From the NCBI GenBank assembly GCA_963681505.1, contig OY811973.1:2909267-2973266 (forward strand): 64,000 nucleotides of DNA. The letters are read 5' to 3'. Within the stretch, counting starts at the first letter, position 1. Each line of letters opens with the position of its first letter. A program made the position numbers and the translations under genes. The notes under the pieces were generated by a model. That model ran no database searches and had not been told where the DNA came from. It saw nothing but the letters and a program-made list of their open reading frames with translations. The DNA is from Eunapius fragilis (lineage: Eukaryota > Porifera > Demospongiae > Spongillida > Spongillidae). Shown in pieces: positions 20,112 to 32,671 of this stretch.

Positions 20112-23100
20112 AACCAATAGTTTATTGGCCCCTTCTTGTGTCCAATAGTACTAGTTGATTGGTCCCTTCTAATGTCCAATAGTACTAGTTGATTGGCCCC
20201 TTTTTACGTCCAATAGTACTAGTTGATTGGTCCCTTCTAATGTCCAATAGCACTAGTTGATTGGTCCCTTCTAGTGTCCAATAGCACTAGTTGACTGGTC
20301 CCTTCTTGTGTCCAATAGCACTAGTTGATTGGTCCCTTCTAGTGTCCAATAGCACTAGATGATTGGTCCCTTCTAGTGTCCAATAGCACTACTTGTTGGT
20401 CCCTTCTAGTGTCCAATAGCACTAGTTGATTGGTCCCTTCTTGTGTCCAATAGCACTAGTTGACTGGTTCCTTCTAGTGTCCAATAGTTCTAGTTGACTG
20501 GTCCCTTCTTGTGTCCAATAGCACTAGATGACTAGTCCCTTCTAGTATCCAATAGCACTAGTTGATTGGTCCCTTCTATCGTCCAATACCACTAGTTGAT
20601 TGGTCCCTTCTAGTGTCCAATAGCACTAATTGATTGGTCCCTTCTATCGTCCAATACCACTAGTTGATTGGTCCCTTCTATCGTCCAATACCACTAGTTG
20701 ATTGGTCCCTTCTATCGTCCAATACCACTAGTTGATTGGTCCCTTCTAGTGTCCAATAGCACTAGTTGATTGGTCCCTTCAAGTGTCCAATAGCACTAGT
20801 TGATTAGTCCCTTCTTGTGTCCAATAGCACTAGTTGACTGGTTCCTTCTAGTGTCCAATACCACTAGTTGATTAGTCCCTTCTAGTGTCCAATAGCACTA
20901 GTTGATTGGTCCCTTCTAGTGTTCACTAGCACTAGTTGATTGGTCCCTTCTAGTGTCCAACAGCACTAGTTGATTGGTCCCTTCTAGTGTCCAATAGCAC
21001 TAGTTGATTGGTCCCTTCTAGTGTTCACTAGCACTAGTTGATTGGTCCCTTCTAGTGTCCAATAGCACTAGTTGATTGGTCCCTTCTAGTGTCCAATAGC
21101 ACTACTTGTTGGTCCCTTCTAGTGTCCAACAGCACTAGTTGATTGGTCCCTTCTTGTGTCCAATAGCACTAGTTGATTGGTTCCTTCTAGTGTCCAATAG
21201 TTCTAGTTGACTGGTCCCTTCTTGTGTCCAATGGCACTAGTTGATTGGTCCCTTCTATCGTCCAATACCACTAGTTGATTGGTCCCTTCTATCGTCCAAT
21301 ACCACTAGTTGATTGGTCCCTTCTATCGTCCAATACCACTAGTTGATTGGTCCCTTCTAGTGTCCAATAGCACTAGTTCATTGGTCCCTTCTAGTGTCCA
21401 ATAGCACTAGTTGATTGGTCCCTTCTAGTGTCCAATAGCACTAGTTCATTGGTCCCTTCTAGTGTTCACTAGCACTAGTTGATTGGTCCCTTCTAGTGTC
21501 CAACAGCACTAGTTGATTGGTCCCTTCTAGTGTCCAATAGCACTAGTTGATTGGTCCCTTCTAGTGTTCACTAGCACTAGTTGATTGGTCCCTTCTAGTG
21601 TCCAATAGCACTAGTTGATTGGTCCCTTCTAGTGTCCAATAGCACTACTTGTTGGTCCCTTCTAGTGTCCAACAGCACTAGTTGATTGGTCCCTTCTTGT
21701 GTCCAATAGCACTAGTTGATTGGTTCCTTCTAGTGTCCAATAGTTCTAGTTGACTGGTCCCTTCTTGTGTCCAATGGCACTAGTTGATTGGTCCCTTCTA
21801 TCGTCCAATACCACTAGTTGATTGGTCCCTTCTATCGTCCAATACCACTAGTTGATTGGTCCCTTCTATCGTCCAATACCACTAGTTGATTGGTCCCTTC
21901 TAGTGTCCAATAGCACTAGTTCATTGGTCCCTTCTAGTGTCCAATAGCACTAGTTGATTGGTCCCTTCTAGTGTCCAATAGCACTAGTTCATTGGTCCCT
22001 TCTAGTGTTCACTAGCACTAGTTGATTGGTCCCTTCTAGTGTCCAACAGCACTAGTTGATTGGTCCCTTCTAGTGTCCAATAGCACTAGTTGATTGGTCC
22101 CTTCTAGTGTCCAATAGCACTAGTTGACTGGTTCCTTCTTGTGTCCAATAGTTCTAGTTGACTGGTTCCTTCTAGTGTCCAATAGTTCTAGTTGACTGGT
22201 CCCTTCGAGTATCCAATAGCACTAGTTGATTGGTCCCTTCTATCGTCCAATAGCACTAGTTGATTAGTCCCTTCTAGTGTCCAATAGTACTAGTTGATTG
22301 GTCCCTTCTTGTGTCCAATAGCACTAGTTGATTGGTTCCTTCTTGTGTCCAATAGTTCTAGTTGACTGGTTCCTTCTAGTGTCCAATAGTTCTAGTCGAC
22401 TGTATCCAATAGCACTAGTTGATTGGTCCCTTCTATCGTCCAATAACACTAGTTGATTGGTTCCTTCTAGTGTCCAATAGCACTAGTTGACTGGTTCCTT
22501 CTAGTGTCCAATAGTTCTAGTTGACTGGTCCCTTCTTGTGTCCAATAGCACTAGATGACTAGTCCCTTCTAGTATCCAATAGCACTAGTTGATTGGTCCC
22601 TTCTATCGTCCAATACCACTAGTTGATTGGTCCCTTCTAGTGTCCAATAGCACTAATTGATTGGTCCCTTCTATCGTCCAATACCACTAGTTGATTGGTC
22701 CCTTCTATCGTCCAATACCACTAGTTGATTGGTCCCTTCTATCGTCCAATACCACTAGTTGATTGGTCCCTTCTAGTGTCCAATAGCACTAGTTGATTGG
22801 TCCCTTCTAGTGTCCAATAGCACTAGTTGATTAGTCCCTTCTTGTGTCCAATAGCACTAGTTGACTGGTTCCTTCTAGTGTCCAATACCACTAGTTGATT
22901 AGTCCCTTCTAGTGTCCAATAGCACTAGTTGATTGGTCCCTTCTAGTGTCCAATAGCACTAGTTGATTGGTCCCTTCTAGTGTTCACTAGCACTAGTTGA
23001 TTGGTCCCTTCTAGTGTCCAACAGCACTAGTTGATTGGTCCCTTCTAGTGTCCAATAGCACTAGTTGATTGGTCCCTTCTAGTGTTCACTAGCACTAGTT

Positions 23101-25757
23101 GATTGGTCCCTTCTAGTGTCCAATAGCACTAGTTGATTGGTCCCTTCTAGTGTCCAATAGCACTACTTGTTGGTCCCTTCTAGTGTCCAACAGCACTAGT
23201 TGATTGGTCCCTTCTTGTGTCCAATAGCACTAGTTGATTGGTTCCTTCTAGTGTCCAATAGTTCTAGTTGACTGGTCCCTTCTTGTGTCCAATGGCACTA
23301 GTTGATTGGTCCCTTCTATCGTCCAATACCACTAGTTGATTGGTCCCTTCTATCGTCCAATACCACTAGTTGATTGGTCCCTTCTATCGTCCAATACCAC
23401 TAGTTGATTGGTCCCTTCTAGTGTCCAATAGCACTAGTTCATTGGTCCCTTCTAGTGTCCAATAGCACTAGTTGATTGGTCCCTTCTAGTGTCCAATAGC
23501 ACTAGTTCATTGGTCCCTTCTAGTGTTCACTAGCACTAGTTGATTGGTCCCTTCTAGTGTCCAACAGCACTAGTTGATTGGTCCCTTCTAGTGTCCAATA
23601 GCACTAGTTGATTGGTCCCTTCTAGTGTCCAATAGCCCTAGTTGACTGGTTCCTTCTTGTGTCCAATAGTTCTAGTTGACTGGTTCCTTCTAGTGTCCAA
23701 TAGTTCTAGTTGACTGGTCCCTTCGAGTATCCAATAGCACTAGTTGATTGGTCCCTTCTATCGTCCAATAGCACTAGTTGATTAGTCCCTTCTAGTGTCC
23801 AATAGTACTAGTTGATTGGTCCCTTCTTGTGTCCAATAGCACTAGTTGATTGGTTCCTTCTTGTGTCCAATAGTTCTAGTTGACTGGTTCCTTCTAGTGT
23901 CCAATAGTTCTAGTTGACTGTATCCAATAGCACTAGTTGATTGGTCCCTTCTATCGTCCAATAACACTAGTTGATTGGTTCCTTCTAGTGTCCAATAGCA
24001 CTAGTTGACTGGTCCCTTCTTGTGTCCAATAGCACTAGTTGATTGGTCCCTTCTAGTCTCTTATGGCACTAGTTGATTGGTTCCTTCTTGTGTCCAATAG
24101 CACTAGTTGATTGGTCCCCTCTAGTGTCCAATAGCACTAGTTGATTGGTCCCTTCTAGTGTCCAATAGCACTAGTTGATTGGTCCCCTCTAGTGTCCAAT
24201 AGCACTAGTTGACTGGTCCCTTCTTGTGTCCAATAGCACTAGATGATTGGTCCCTTCTAATGTCCAATAGCACTAGTTGATTGGTCCCCTCTAGTGTCCA
24301 ATAGCACTAGTTGACTGGTTCCTTCTAGTGTCCAATAGCACTAGTTGACTGGTCCCTTCTTGTGTCCAATAGCACTAGATGATTGGTCCCTTCTAATGTC
24401 CAATAGCACTAGTTGATTGGTCCCTTCTAGTGTCCAATAGCATTAGTTGACTGGTCCCTTCTAGTGTCCAATAGCACTAGTTGATTGGTCCCTTCTAGTG
24501 TCCAATAGCACTAGTTGATTGGTCCCTTCTAGTGTCCAATAGCACTAGTTGATTGGTCCCTTCTAATGTCCAATAGCACTAGTTGATTGGTCCCATCTAG
24601 TATCCAATAGCACTGATATATTGGTCCCTTCTTGTGTCCAATAGCGCTAGTTGATTGGTCCCTTCTAGTGTTCAATAGCACTAGTTGATTGGTCCCTTCT
24701 AGTGTCCAATAGTACTAGTTGATTGGTTCCTTCTAGTGTCCAATAGCACTAGTTGACTGGTCCCTTCTTGTGTCCAATAGCACTAGTTGATTGGTCCCTT
24801 CTAGTGTTCAATAGCACTAGTTGATTGGTCCCTTCTAGTGTCCAATAGTACTAGTTGATTGGTCCCTTCTAGTGTCCAATAGCACTAGTTTATTGGTTAA
24901 TTCTAGTGTCCAATTGCTCTAGTTGACTAGTCCCTTCTTGTGTCCAACAGCACTAGATGACTGGTCCCTTCTAGTGTCCAATAGTACTAGTTGATTAGTC
25001 CCTTCTAGTATCCAATAGCACTGATATATTGGTCCCTTCTTGTGTCCAATAGCACTAGTTGATTGGTCCCTTCTAGTGTTCAATAGCACTAGTTGATTGG
25101 TCCCTTCTAGTGTCCAATAGCACTAGTTGACTGGTCCCTTCTTGTGTCCAATAGCACTAGTTGATTGGTCCCTTCTAGTGTCCAATAGCACTAGTTGATT
25201 AGTCCCTTCTAGTGTCCAATAGTACTTGTTGATTAGTCCCTTATAGTGTTCAATAGCACTAGTTGATTGGTCCCTTCTAGTGTCCAATAGCACTAGTTGA
25301 TTGGTCCCTTCTAGTATCCAATAGCACTGATATATTGGTCCCTTCTTGTGTCCAATAGCACTTGTTGATTGGTCCCTTCTAGTGTTCAATACCACTAGTT
25401 GATTGGTCCCATCTAGTGTCCAATAGCACTAGTTGATTGGTCCCTTCTCGTGTCCAATAGCATTAGTTGATTGGTTCGGGCTTCTAGTATCAAATAGCAC
25501 TAGTTGATTGGTCCCTTCTAGTGTCCACTAGCACTAGTTGATTGGTCCTATCTATCATCCAATAGCACTAGTTGATTAGTCCCTTCTAGTGTCCAATAGC
25601 ACTAGTTGATTGGTTCCTTCTAGTGTCCAATAGCACTAGTTGCATGATTGGTCCCTTCTAGTGTCCAATAGCACTAGTTGATTGGTTAATTCTAGTGTCC
25701 AATAGCACTAGTTGATTGGTCCCTTCTAGTGTCCAATAGCTCTAGAAGGGACCAATA
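20112..25757. repeat. 5.6 kb satellite, 34-bp monomer, about 165 copies, with higher-order structure
   Basis: The monomer contains TTGATTGGTCCCTTC, TAGTGTCCAATAG and CACTAG. Variants (ATCGTCCAATACC, TTGTGTCCAATAG, AGTGTTCACTAGC, ACTACTTGTTGG) recur in a fixed order. Diagnostic variants repeat at 21231/21774 (543 bp), 21774/23292 and 22398/23916 (1518 bp), and 20526/22553 (2027 bp), showing nested higher-order repeats. Monomers contain ATTGG and CCAAT in inverted arrangement. The last unit at 25735-25757 is followed by an inverted half unit (CTAGAAGGGACCAAT). There are no spacers of unique sequence, so this is not CRISPR. It probably lies inside the EGF receptor's last intron. Confidence 0.95.
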
Positions 25758-25794
25758 ATGTTGAAAATGGCCCAGCCAAACTCTCAAAAAATGA

Positions 25795-25946
<152 letters not shown>

Positions 25947-26399
25947 TATCCGCACATTTATAAATAGATAATGGATACTACTTTGCTAAAACAAACACAA
26001 GAAAGCAGTTCACTTACGTGTACCTTTAGGTACTTAAATATAACAGAGATGAGTTCTAGCCTTGTTTCAGGTTTGTGAATCCACATTTAGGACCAAGACA
26101 TAATTTCTTAATATTGAAATGCCATTTTTTGGAAACTGTTTCAAATTGTGTAGGATAAAATCACATTTATTATTTCAGCATATACACATTGAAATACAAG
26201 CATGTTTGACCTTCTGTTAGTGTCCTTCTACATGTGGTTAGAAAAATAGTTACAGCAATGCCCGTAAACCTGGTGGCTCTCTGGAGTCATATTGTTGTGT
26301 GGACCTCAACATGCACCTATTATTGTAGGTACTTGTGTATTCCGGGAGGTTAAAAAATTTAAAGGTTCATCTATAATGACATTCTGTACGCAACTTCAG

Positions 26400-26656
26400 A
26401 TCCATCTATGCTGCTAGCTGATTCATGTTCAGCCATTGGTACAGCAGTTGGTGTATCTGTCACTTTCATGGTGGCCTTCTCTCTTGGAGTATTGGTGGCT
26501 TCTGTCCTCTGCTACATTTCGAGAAGGACATCATACAAGCCCTCACATGATGATCCTGCCACTGTGTATGAAGAGGTGGGCAATAATAAGAAGAGTAAGG
26601 ACAATATCATAGTGATGGATACAAACACTGCATATGGAATAGGATCAGCAGCATAG
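26400..26656 (+). CDS. Transmembrane and cytoplasmic tail exon, likely 3' end of the EGF receptor
   Basis: An acceptor CAACTTCAG at 26399 opens a phase-1 exon. It reads PSMLLADSCSAIG, then a hydrophobic stretch of about 25 residues (VGVSVTFMVAFSLGVLVASV), a basic stop-transfer RRTSYK and a tail with YEEV, NNKKSKDN and TNTAYGIG before TAG. It therefore encodes a single-pass membrane anchor with two tyrosine motifs that could be phosphorylated. The phase and strand fit exon 16684-16821 (ends in phase 1), with no other receptor exon between, so the two are probably one gene with a 9.6 kb intron. That join is inferred. A separate small gene is possible. Confidence 0.65.
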
Positions 26657-27058
26657 GATTTTTCACAACATTGATTTTAAACAGCGGTGTGTGATCTGAG
26701 CTTGTGTGTGAATATTTTCATATCCATTCAGTTTGATTGCATCTTTACCTTACTGAGGTCTTCTGTCTCTTGAAGTGTTATAGTTCCTCTGCAAGCATCT
26801 GTCTTACTGGATTCTATGTTCCTCCAACACAGAGCAAGGTAATGACTTGAGATGCATTTAGCATCCTAAACACATTGTTATTAGTTACACATTAATGTCA
26901 CAATACAGTTGACATTGAAAATACAGTGCCAGCAGGGGGATCAATGATTTTGTGACATATGATATTGGCGAAGTAGTTAGTGGAAAGATCATAACCTTAT
27001 CAACTCATGACAAATTTATTTATCTGATTTTACTCCTGACAAAAAGTTCCCATATTTT
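26657..27058. other. 3' flank of the receptor, no gene seen
   Basis: Likely contains the receptor's 3' untranslated region. No clear polyadenylation cluster or ORF was identified. Confidence 0.35.
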
Positions 27059-27968
27059 TCGCAGACAATAAAGAGTGCCAAAAGTGAAAAGATGGTTACA
27101 CTTAAGTTACAGCATACGTGGCTTGAGCAATTTAAATGTCTATCATACAGCCCATCTCAGCAGGGCTGTTTTTGCAGATATTGTGTAATGTTTCCACCTT
27201 CCAATTCACGAAAAAAGGCATCTGTTCTATTTACGAAACCAATGCAAAACCTAAAACATGTAATGGGAAAAGATGGTTATTTGGCACAGCATGAACAACT
27301 GCAGTATCACAAGTATGCATAGTTGCGAAGTATGTTATTTTGCGAATGTATTGAGAATCCTCAGCTCTCATTACCATATAAAGTATCTGAATTAAATTTT
27401 AAAATGTATGACAAGAACTTCGGTATCTTAAAATCAATTGTAAAATGCATAATATTTTCTGGAAAACAAAACATACCTTTGCGAGGACATTGAGATGATT
27501 ATACAAGTAACAGGGGCAATTTTGCAACTCTTGGCACAGAATGAACCATTACTCAGTGAACACCTTGAACAAGGGAAACGAAATGTCATGTCAACATCCA
27601 AGACAACACAAAATGAAATAATAAACATTATTGGACATTACATCCGTAATAAGGAACACCGCATACTTGAAGAATTCAACCTCTGTTTATAGCAGATGAG
27701 GTTACTGATAGATATGAAAACAAGGAAATATTAACAGACTGCCTTCGTTTTGTTCAAGATGCTAAAATTAGAGAAATTTTTTTTGATTCGGTTTGTGGAA
27801 CTTCAAAATGGTGAACAAATAGCACAGGCCATTTTATCGAGTATTAGTGCAAACAATATAGACTACAAAATGCAGAAGGCAAGCATATGACGGAGCAAGT
27901 GCTATGTCCTCCAATAAAGTAGGTGTCCAAAGTAGAGTTAAAGAAGAAGTTTCACCATTAGCCTTATA
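27059..27968 (+). pseudogene. hAT-type transposase N-terminal relic (TTF-type zinc finger, DUF4371-like)
   Basis: Pieces in order: LQHTWLEQFKCLSYSPSQQG and CFCRYCVMFPP (TTF-type finger, about 27100-27200), KDGYLAQHEQLQYHKY, then IPLRGH at 27476, TTQNEIINIIGHYIRNK, ADEVTDRYENKEILTDCLRF at about 27700, and QAYDGASAMSSNKVGVQSRV at about 27890. This is the order of the animal hAT genes often labelled ZMYM1-like, where the DEVTD region carries the first catalytic Asp. Frame changes occur near 27320 and 27690. The copy stops at 27968, where a short palindrome (AGGACCTAC/GTAGGTCCT) begins. Confidence 0.72.
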
Positions 27969-28428
27969 TCAGGACCTACGTTAGTAGGTCCTACATATCC
28001 AGAAATGAGCGGTCAAAGGGAAAGTATGATTAATTCGCGGTTTGCGAACCACCGAATATTCCCGTATATTTTCCCATAGACATGTATGGGGTACTTCAAT
28101 ACCAAGCACACAAGATTTTTTCTCAGCTTTTGCCAAGAGCGATTGTTAGTACACTACATTTGATTTTTAGTGGGGTCACCGTATTTTTCCTATTTAAGGT
28201 TACGCTTACAATATTCCACGACCATTTGTGTCAACACCTTTACGATTTAATAATTTGCCAAGAGAGAACCATATAGCCAGTTCATCGAAGTACTATAATA
28301 CACATTGAAAACTAGGTCTTCCAATTTAAAAATCGGCTTCCCTAATTGGAAGAAGTATTCCATATTGAATCAGTATGTTGTCTCCGTCTCGTGCCCTCAC
28401 AATTGTACGTACGTCGCAACAGCAGTTG
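27969..28428. other. Repeat debris, no gene
   Basis: Starts with the palindrome CAGGACCTAC/GTAGGTCCTA; a related word GGAACCTAC/GTAGGTTC is at 40161-40181. No coding features. Confidence 0.4.
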
Positions 28429-28750
28429 CAGGGGCGGATTTAGGGGGGGGGGGGGGGGGTGTGTGTGAGTAGGGTATACCCCCCCACCCCCCCCCCCCCC
28501 CCCCCCCCCCCCCCGCAAAACCTATGTTATTAAAAATTCACGGCTTCTTACGTGTGCTATACGTGTAACGATAGGGGAGGGGAGGGGGGGTGGAGTAGGG
28601 TATCCCGCAAAACCGTGCTATTAAATTCACGACTTCTTTGGGGGGAGGGGGGGGGGGGGGGGGTAAAACCGCGTTATTAAACCATGAATTCATTAAATCA
28701 CTTCACCCCCCCCCCCCCCCCCCCGCCCCAAAACCCTGCATCCGCCCCTG
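28429..28750. mobile_element. MITE with CAGGGGCGGA termini and 5-bp duplication AGTTG
   Basis: Starts CAGGGGCGGATTTAGG and ends CTGCATCCGCCCCTG, flanked by AGTTG on both sides (28424-28428 and 28751-28755). The interior is built of long G and C runs and repeated GTAGGGTAT and ATTAAA segments. Termini and target length fit hAT-type non-autonomous elements. Confidence 0.8.
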
Positions 28751-28755
28751 AGTTG

Positions 28756-30537
28756 GCATAGAACAAATGACACAGAGACCAATACAGAGACCGATTTGGG
28801 ACCGGAAGTCGACAAAGAGACCGATTTGGGCGTGATCCCACAGGAAGTCGGATACTAGTAACGTACGGCAGGCAGGCAAACTGGGAATTATAAATGGTGT
28901 CTCATTCCATCGTAACGATGGGGAAATTGACATCTTCGTAGCAACCCGAGGCTGCTACATTTTGCCTTTAGCCTGCGACGTGCACGTAAGTATTAGTTCA
29001 GCGCCACACTCGGATCACGTGCCATCCCCCTGATAATTATCGCGCAACATCTCAGCTATAAATTCAAAGCTTCTGGGGGCCCCTATGGCATAGGCTATGC
29101 TAGGCACTGGGGAATCTATGATTTTAGACCGTAAAATCCTAGACGTGAAATGAAAAAATTTCTGTTCGCTATTTTAAACTTTTCTGTAGACACCATTTGG
29201 TAAAAACGATCTGGTAGCTTCATTCAGCTTGATTATGGCTTATCGTGCATTCAGAACGACTGCCGAATGCGTCAGCAATAGGCCAGACTAGTTTTTAAGC
29301 TTTAAAACACGCGTCGTATTTCGTAAGTGTTGCTCAAATCGAATACAATTTTCTACCCACGATTTTCGACTCTTAAACGCTGTGTCTCCTCCAAGGTAAG
29401 CATTCTCCCCTCTACATACTTCATCCATCTATCCTTTTACGAAATTTTGTAAAGATGAGTCCTAGCGCCGCAGTTCTTGTACGATGCGCCAGTTACTGAA
29501 CATCATTGAACCAATACATCAAATGGTACTTTACTCTAGGATCTTTAAAATCATCATGGTTAATATCTTAAATCATAACCTTTTGAGTTATCATCACTAA
29601 AAATATCAGAATTCCAATTTGAGACAGAACTTTCAGGGTCAAAACATTAATGCATCATCAGGATTAGGTTTTTGGCTTACAACTCAACAAATAGTTCGAC
29701 TTAAGAGCTCATTTTTTGATGCATAGATAACTCATTATAATAGCTATATATATGGAATGCTTGAACTCTTAAGTCCAATTCGTTTTGAAGATAGGTTTGT
29801 TTTTATAAGGATTTTGATATGACCGCTGCTTAGCATCACTATAGCCGATTTAATTCGACTTAAGAGATGAAAATTATGTCACACTACTCAGAGGTCCCTA
29901 AAGTAGCCATATAATTTTTTATAATTTATTGGACACTTGCTAACTTTGATAAAAATTGCAACAAAAGCAGAAAAGTGAAAAATTTTAAGAATTGCATTCA
30001 ATGTTTGGATTCTTCAGTAAGTGTATACGATACACACGTGACGTCAGTTGGGTGTGCGTGCTAGAGATAGCTATGTACGGCGAATTTTCCGTTTCGAACG
30101 CCACGGGTTCTTTTCAGAACCATTGCAGCGTGGCATCCCAAATGAACCCTTTCGCTGATGAACCAAGCTCTAGTGGAACAGGAGCCAAGAGACCGATCCG
30201 CAGGCGCGATATGACGGCTTTATTAGCGGAAGTTGCTTTGCCATCGCCAATGAACTCGAGATCTGAAAGAGGCAGCAAAATCAAGGCGCTTGCAGAGCTC
30301 GTTCACAACCCAAAAATAATAAATTTCAGCAGACGCTAATGATCATGACAATCATACCAGAGATCATACCATCCACAAAGAAGTCGTAGACGTCAACCAT
30401 TCAACGGCAGCCATAGGCACAGCTGATTATAACTGCCACATATTATGAAAGTTCATAATTGCAAATCATATAGTACTACTATATTATATGTTGCGTTATG
30501 TTTATAGCATAATCATATAATACTGATTGTTAATTGT
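28756..30537. other. Mostly non-coding; one unassigned ORF
   Basis: No recognised gene. An ORF at 29992-30339 includes MNPFADEPSSSGTGAKRPIR and ends near NPKIINFSRR. It could be a first exon of the transposase-like gene downstream, but no splice join was verified. The rest is AT-rich with no clear structure. Confidence 0.35.
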
Positions 30538-32646
30538 TTGTGTGATAGGTTGAAAAAAAGAAGGAATATGACTGATCTGATAGCAAGCTATAAAGAAGAC
30601 TTTGACGAAAACAACACACTTCAAACTCCATTTGTAAGAAATGGGTATGTGCATTATGTTTGCACATCAGATGCATTAGAAAGCAGAACAGATAAGTTGG
30701 AAATGATTGCTACATACATTGCAACTCACAGTAGAGGACGTATTAATGTGCATGCTACAAAAGAAGGCATGTAAATTAATTGGAAGAGTTAAAAGTATGA
30801 AGAAAAAGCTTTCTAGAAATTGGTACAAGCTAACATTTTTTCTCAATGAAGAATTTGCAATCCCTATTGTTGATGAAGAGTCTCATACCAGCGAGTAAAG
30901 TCCTACAAGCAAATTATGACGAGTTAAAAAGAGAAAATGAATGTATACATATAAAATGTAATGGGAAAACATACAGCACAGCTTGTAGAAAGGCTATATA
31001 TCATTGCCTATAAAATCAGGTACCAGTAACAAGTGTATGCAATGTTATTGAAGCAGTTATACTTGAATTTTGTGATAAAACAATAGATGTTATGCCTGAC
31101 AGTAGGTTTGTTAGTATGTGTGGATATGAGCTAGGAGTTATAAGTGATCTTCAAGTTGGGGAGATTTTGTATTCAAGTGAGAATGTTACCCTTTCATAGG
31201 ATTCTACAACTGTGGATGGACATCATATTAATGAAGTGCACTTTAGCATTGCCACTATTCCACCCACTTCATACGTAATGCAGCTGGGTGTTTTACCAGG
31301 AGGAACATGTAGTGATTACTTGACACACATAACAAATTGTTTTGATGATATTGCTGAAACATATGCTGCATATAATCAGACAGATAAAATACAAGTTAAA
31401 CACCTCTTTGTGCAGCATATAAAGAACACACTAACTGATCGTGTTGCTGTTAACCATTGTGTTGTGCAAGCCCTTAATACTGATCTTGATATTGAGTCAC
31501 TAGAGCTCAAATGCAATGTGCATCCTATTGATGGGATAGCAAGAAAATGTACAGATCTCCTGAAAGTGATGCACAGAACAATGTAAGAAGTGATTGTTAT
31601 GGATTTGGTTCATGTGTTGTAAATTTCATATATGCCATGACAAAATGAGGTACAAACAAGGAAAAGGTGACCCTGCTGGGTTTAAAATGTTCATGCGCCA
31701 GGAAAATATCAAGCCTTCTATGATTGTTCGATATGTTGGGAATAGATTCCATGTTCTGTTTCATCTTGCTGGTGTCCTATATCTGTTAAGAGATAAACTA
31801 ATGATGTACCTTGAAAACGTGTGCCATAATACAACAACTCTAAGAACAGCATTGATTCAAGATCTAAAGAATAGAACAATCATACTTGAATTAAGGGCAC
31901 TTGGTCTGATTGGAAAGCTTGTAACCAGACCTTGGATGAAGCATTTTTATGCAAGCCAGCATATGACTAACTTGGATATTGTGCCTGCTATCAATATGTG
32001 CATGAATAACTTAAATTTGTTAAGAGCTAATCCTTCTATTGCTCTCATTATCAAGACAGACATTTTTGGTAGTATACTTGATGATGAAAGTGTGTTGAAA
32101 CATTTACAGGAGTCATCCTTTAGCAGTGCGGAGCATGAAACATTCAATGAGATATTTGCATTACTATTACAAGGTGTAATCGATGTAATTAACAAACAGA
32201 TGGACGATTATCTCAGAGGGGAACTTACTACACTGTCACCATCCAAATGTTGTCAATCAAAATCTGCTCCAGTCCACAATATGTTTTCAGAGCAAACACT
32301 TGGTTTGGCTGATCATCAACTCAGGTTGGCACACAATGCAAAGATTGGCTTTATAGATGGAAAAGTAAAAGCAACGAAAAATAAGACTATATCATGGTTG
32401 TCAACGAAATCTTCTGCAGAACAGAGCAAAATTATATCTTTCTCAACAAAAAGAGCTTGCAAAATGAAAATAATTCAACATCAACGTGAGGAAACTCTAA
32501 AAAGAGTGCAAGATGAAAGGCACAAGGAGAAGCATCAGAAGATTGACCAGAGAGAGAGAAGGAAAGTGGAGAAAAAAATGGCTTCTGTATTTAATGAAAA
32601 AAGCACTTTAAATGATAGCCAGTGTACCCATGTGAAGGCATCATAG
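30538..32646 (+). pseudogene. Transposase-like ORF of a repetitive metazoan family, with frameshifts
   Basis: Read with frame changes near 30760, 30890 and 31570-31650 and stop codons at about 31011 (TAA) and 31197 (TAG), the coding trace is nearly continuous. It starts LKKRRNMTDLIASYKEDF, passes DSTTVDGHHINEVHFSIAT and LPGGTCSDYLTHI, then VRYVGNRFHVLFHLAGVLYL and LIGKLVTRPWMKHFYASQ, and ends in a basic, coiled-coil-like C-terminus (EETLKRVQDERHKEKHQK) before TAG. The NRFHVLF...LRDKL block is familiar from repetitive uncharacterised genes of corals, Hydra and fish (recalled). DSTT could be a catalytic Asp region. Superfamily not assigned. The last 350 codons are intact. Confidence 0.6.
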
Positions 32647-32671
32647 CCAGTGTACCTATGTGAAGGCACCA
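32619..32671. repeat. Short tandem duplication at the 3' end of the relic
   Basis: AGCCAGTGTACCCATGTGAA, GGCATCAT is repeated with one or two changes (AGCCAGTGTACCTATGTGAA, GGCACCAT), about 26 bp apart. Confidence 0.75.

Noticed and set aside
20112..25757. CRISPR-like array of regular 34-bp repeats
   Set aside because: Monomers adjoin with no unique spacers, the locus is eukaryotic, and variants form a satellite higher-order pattern.
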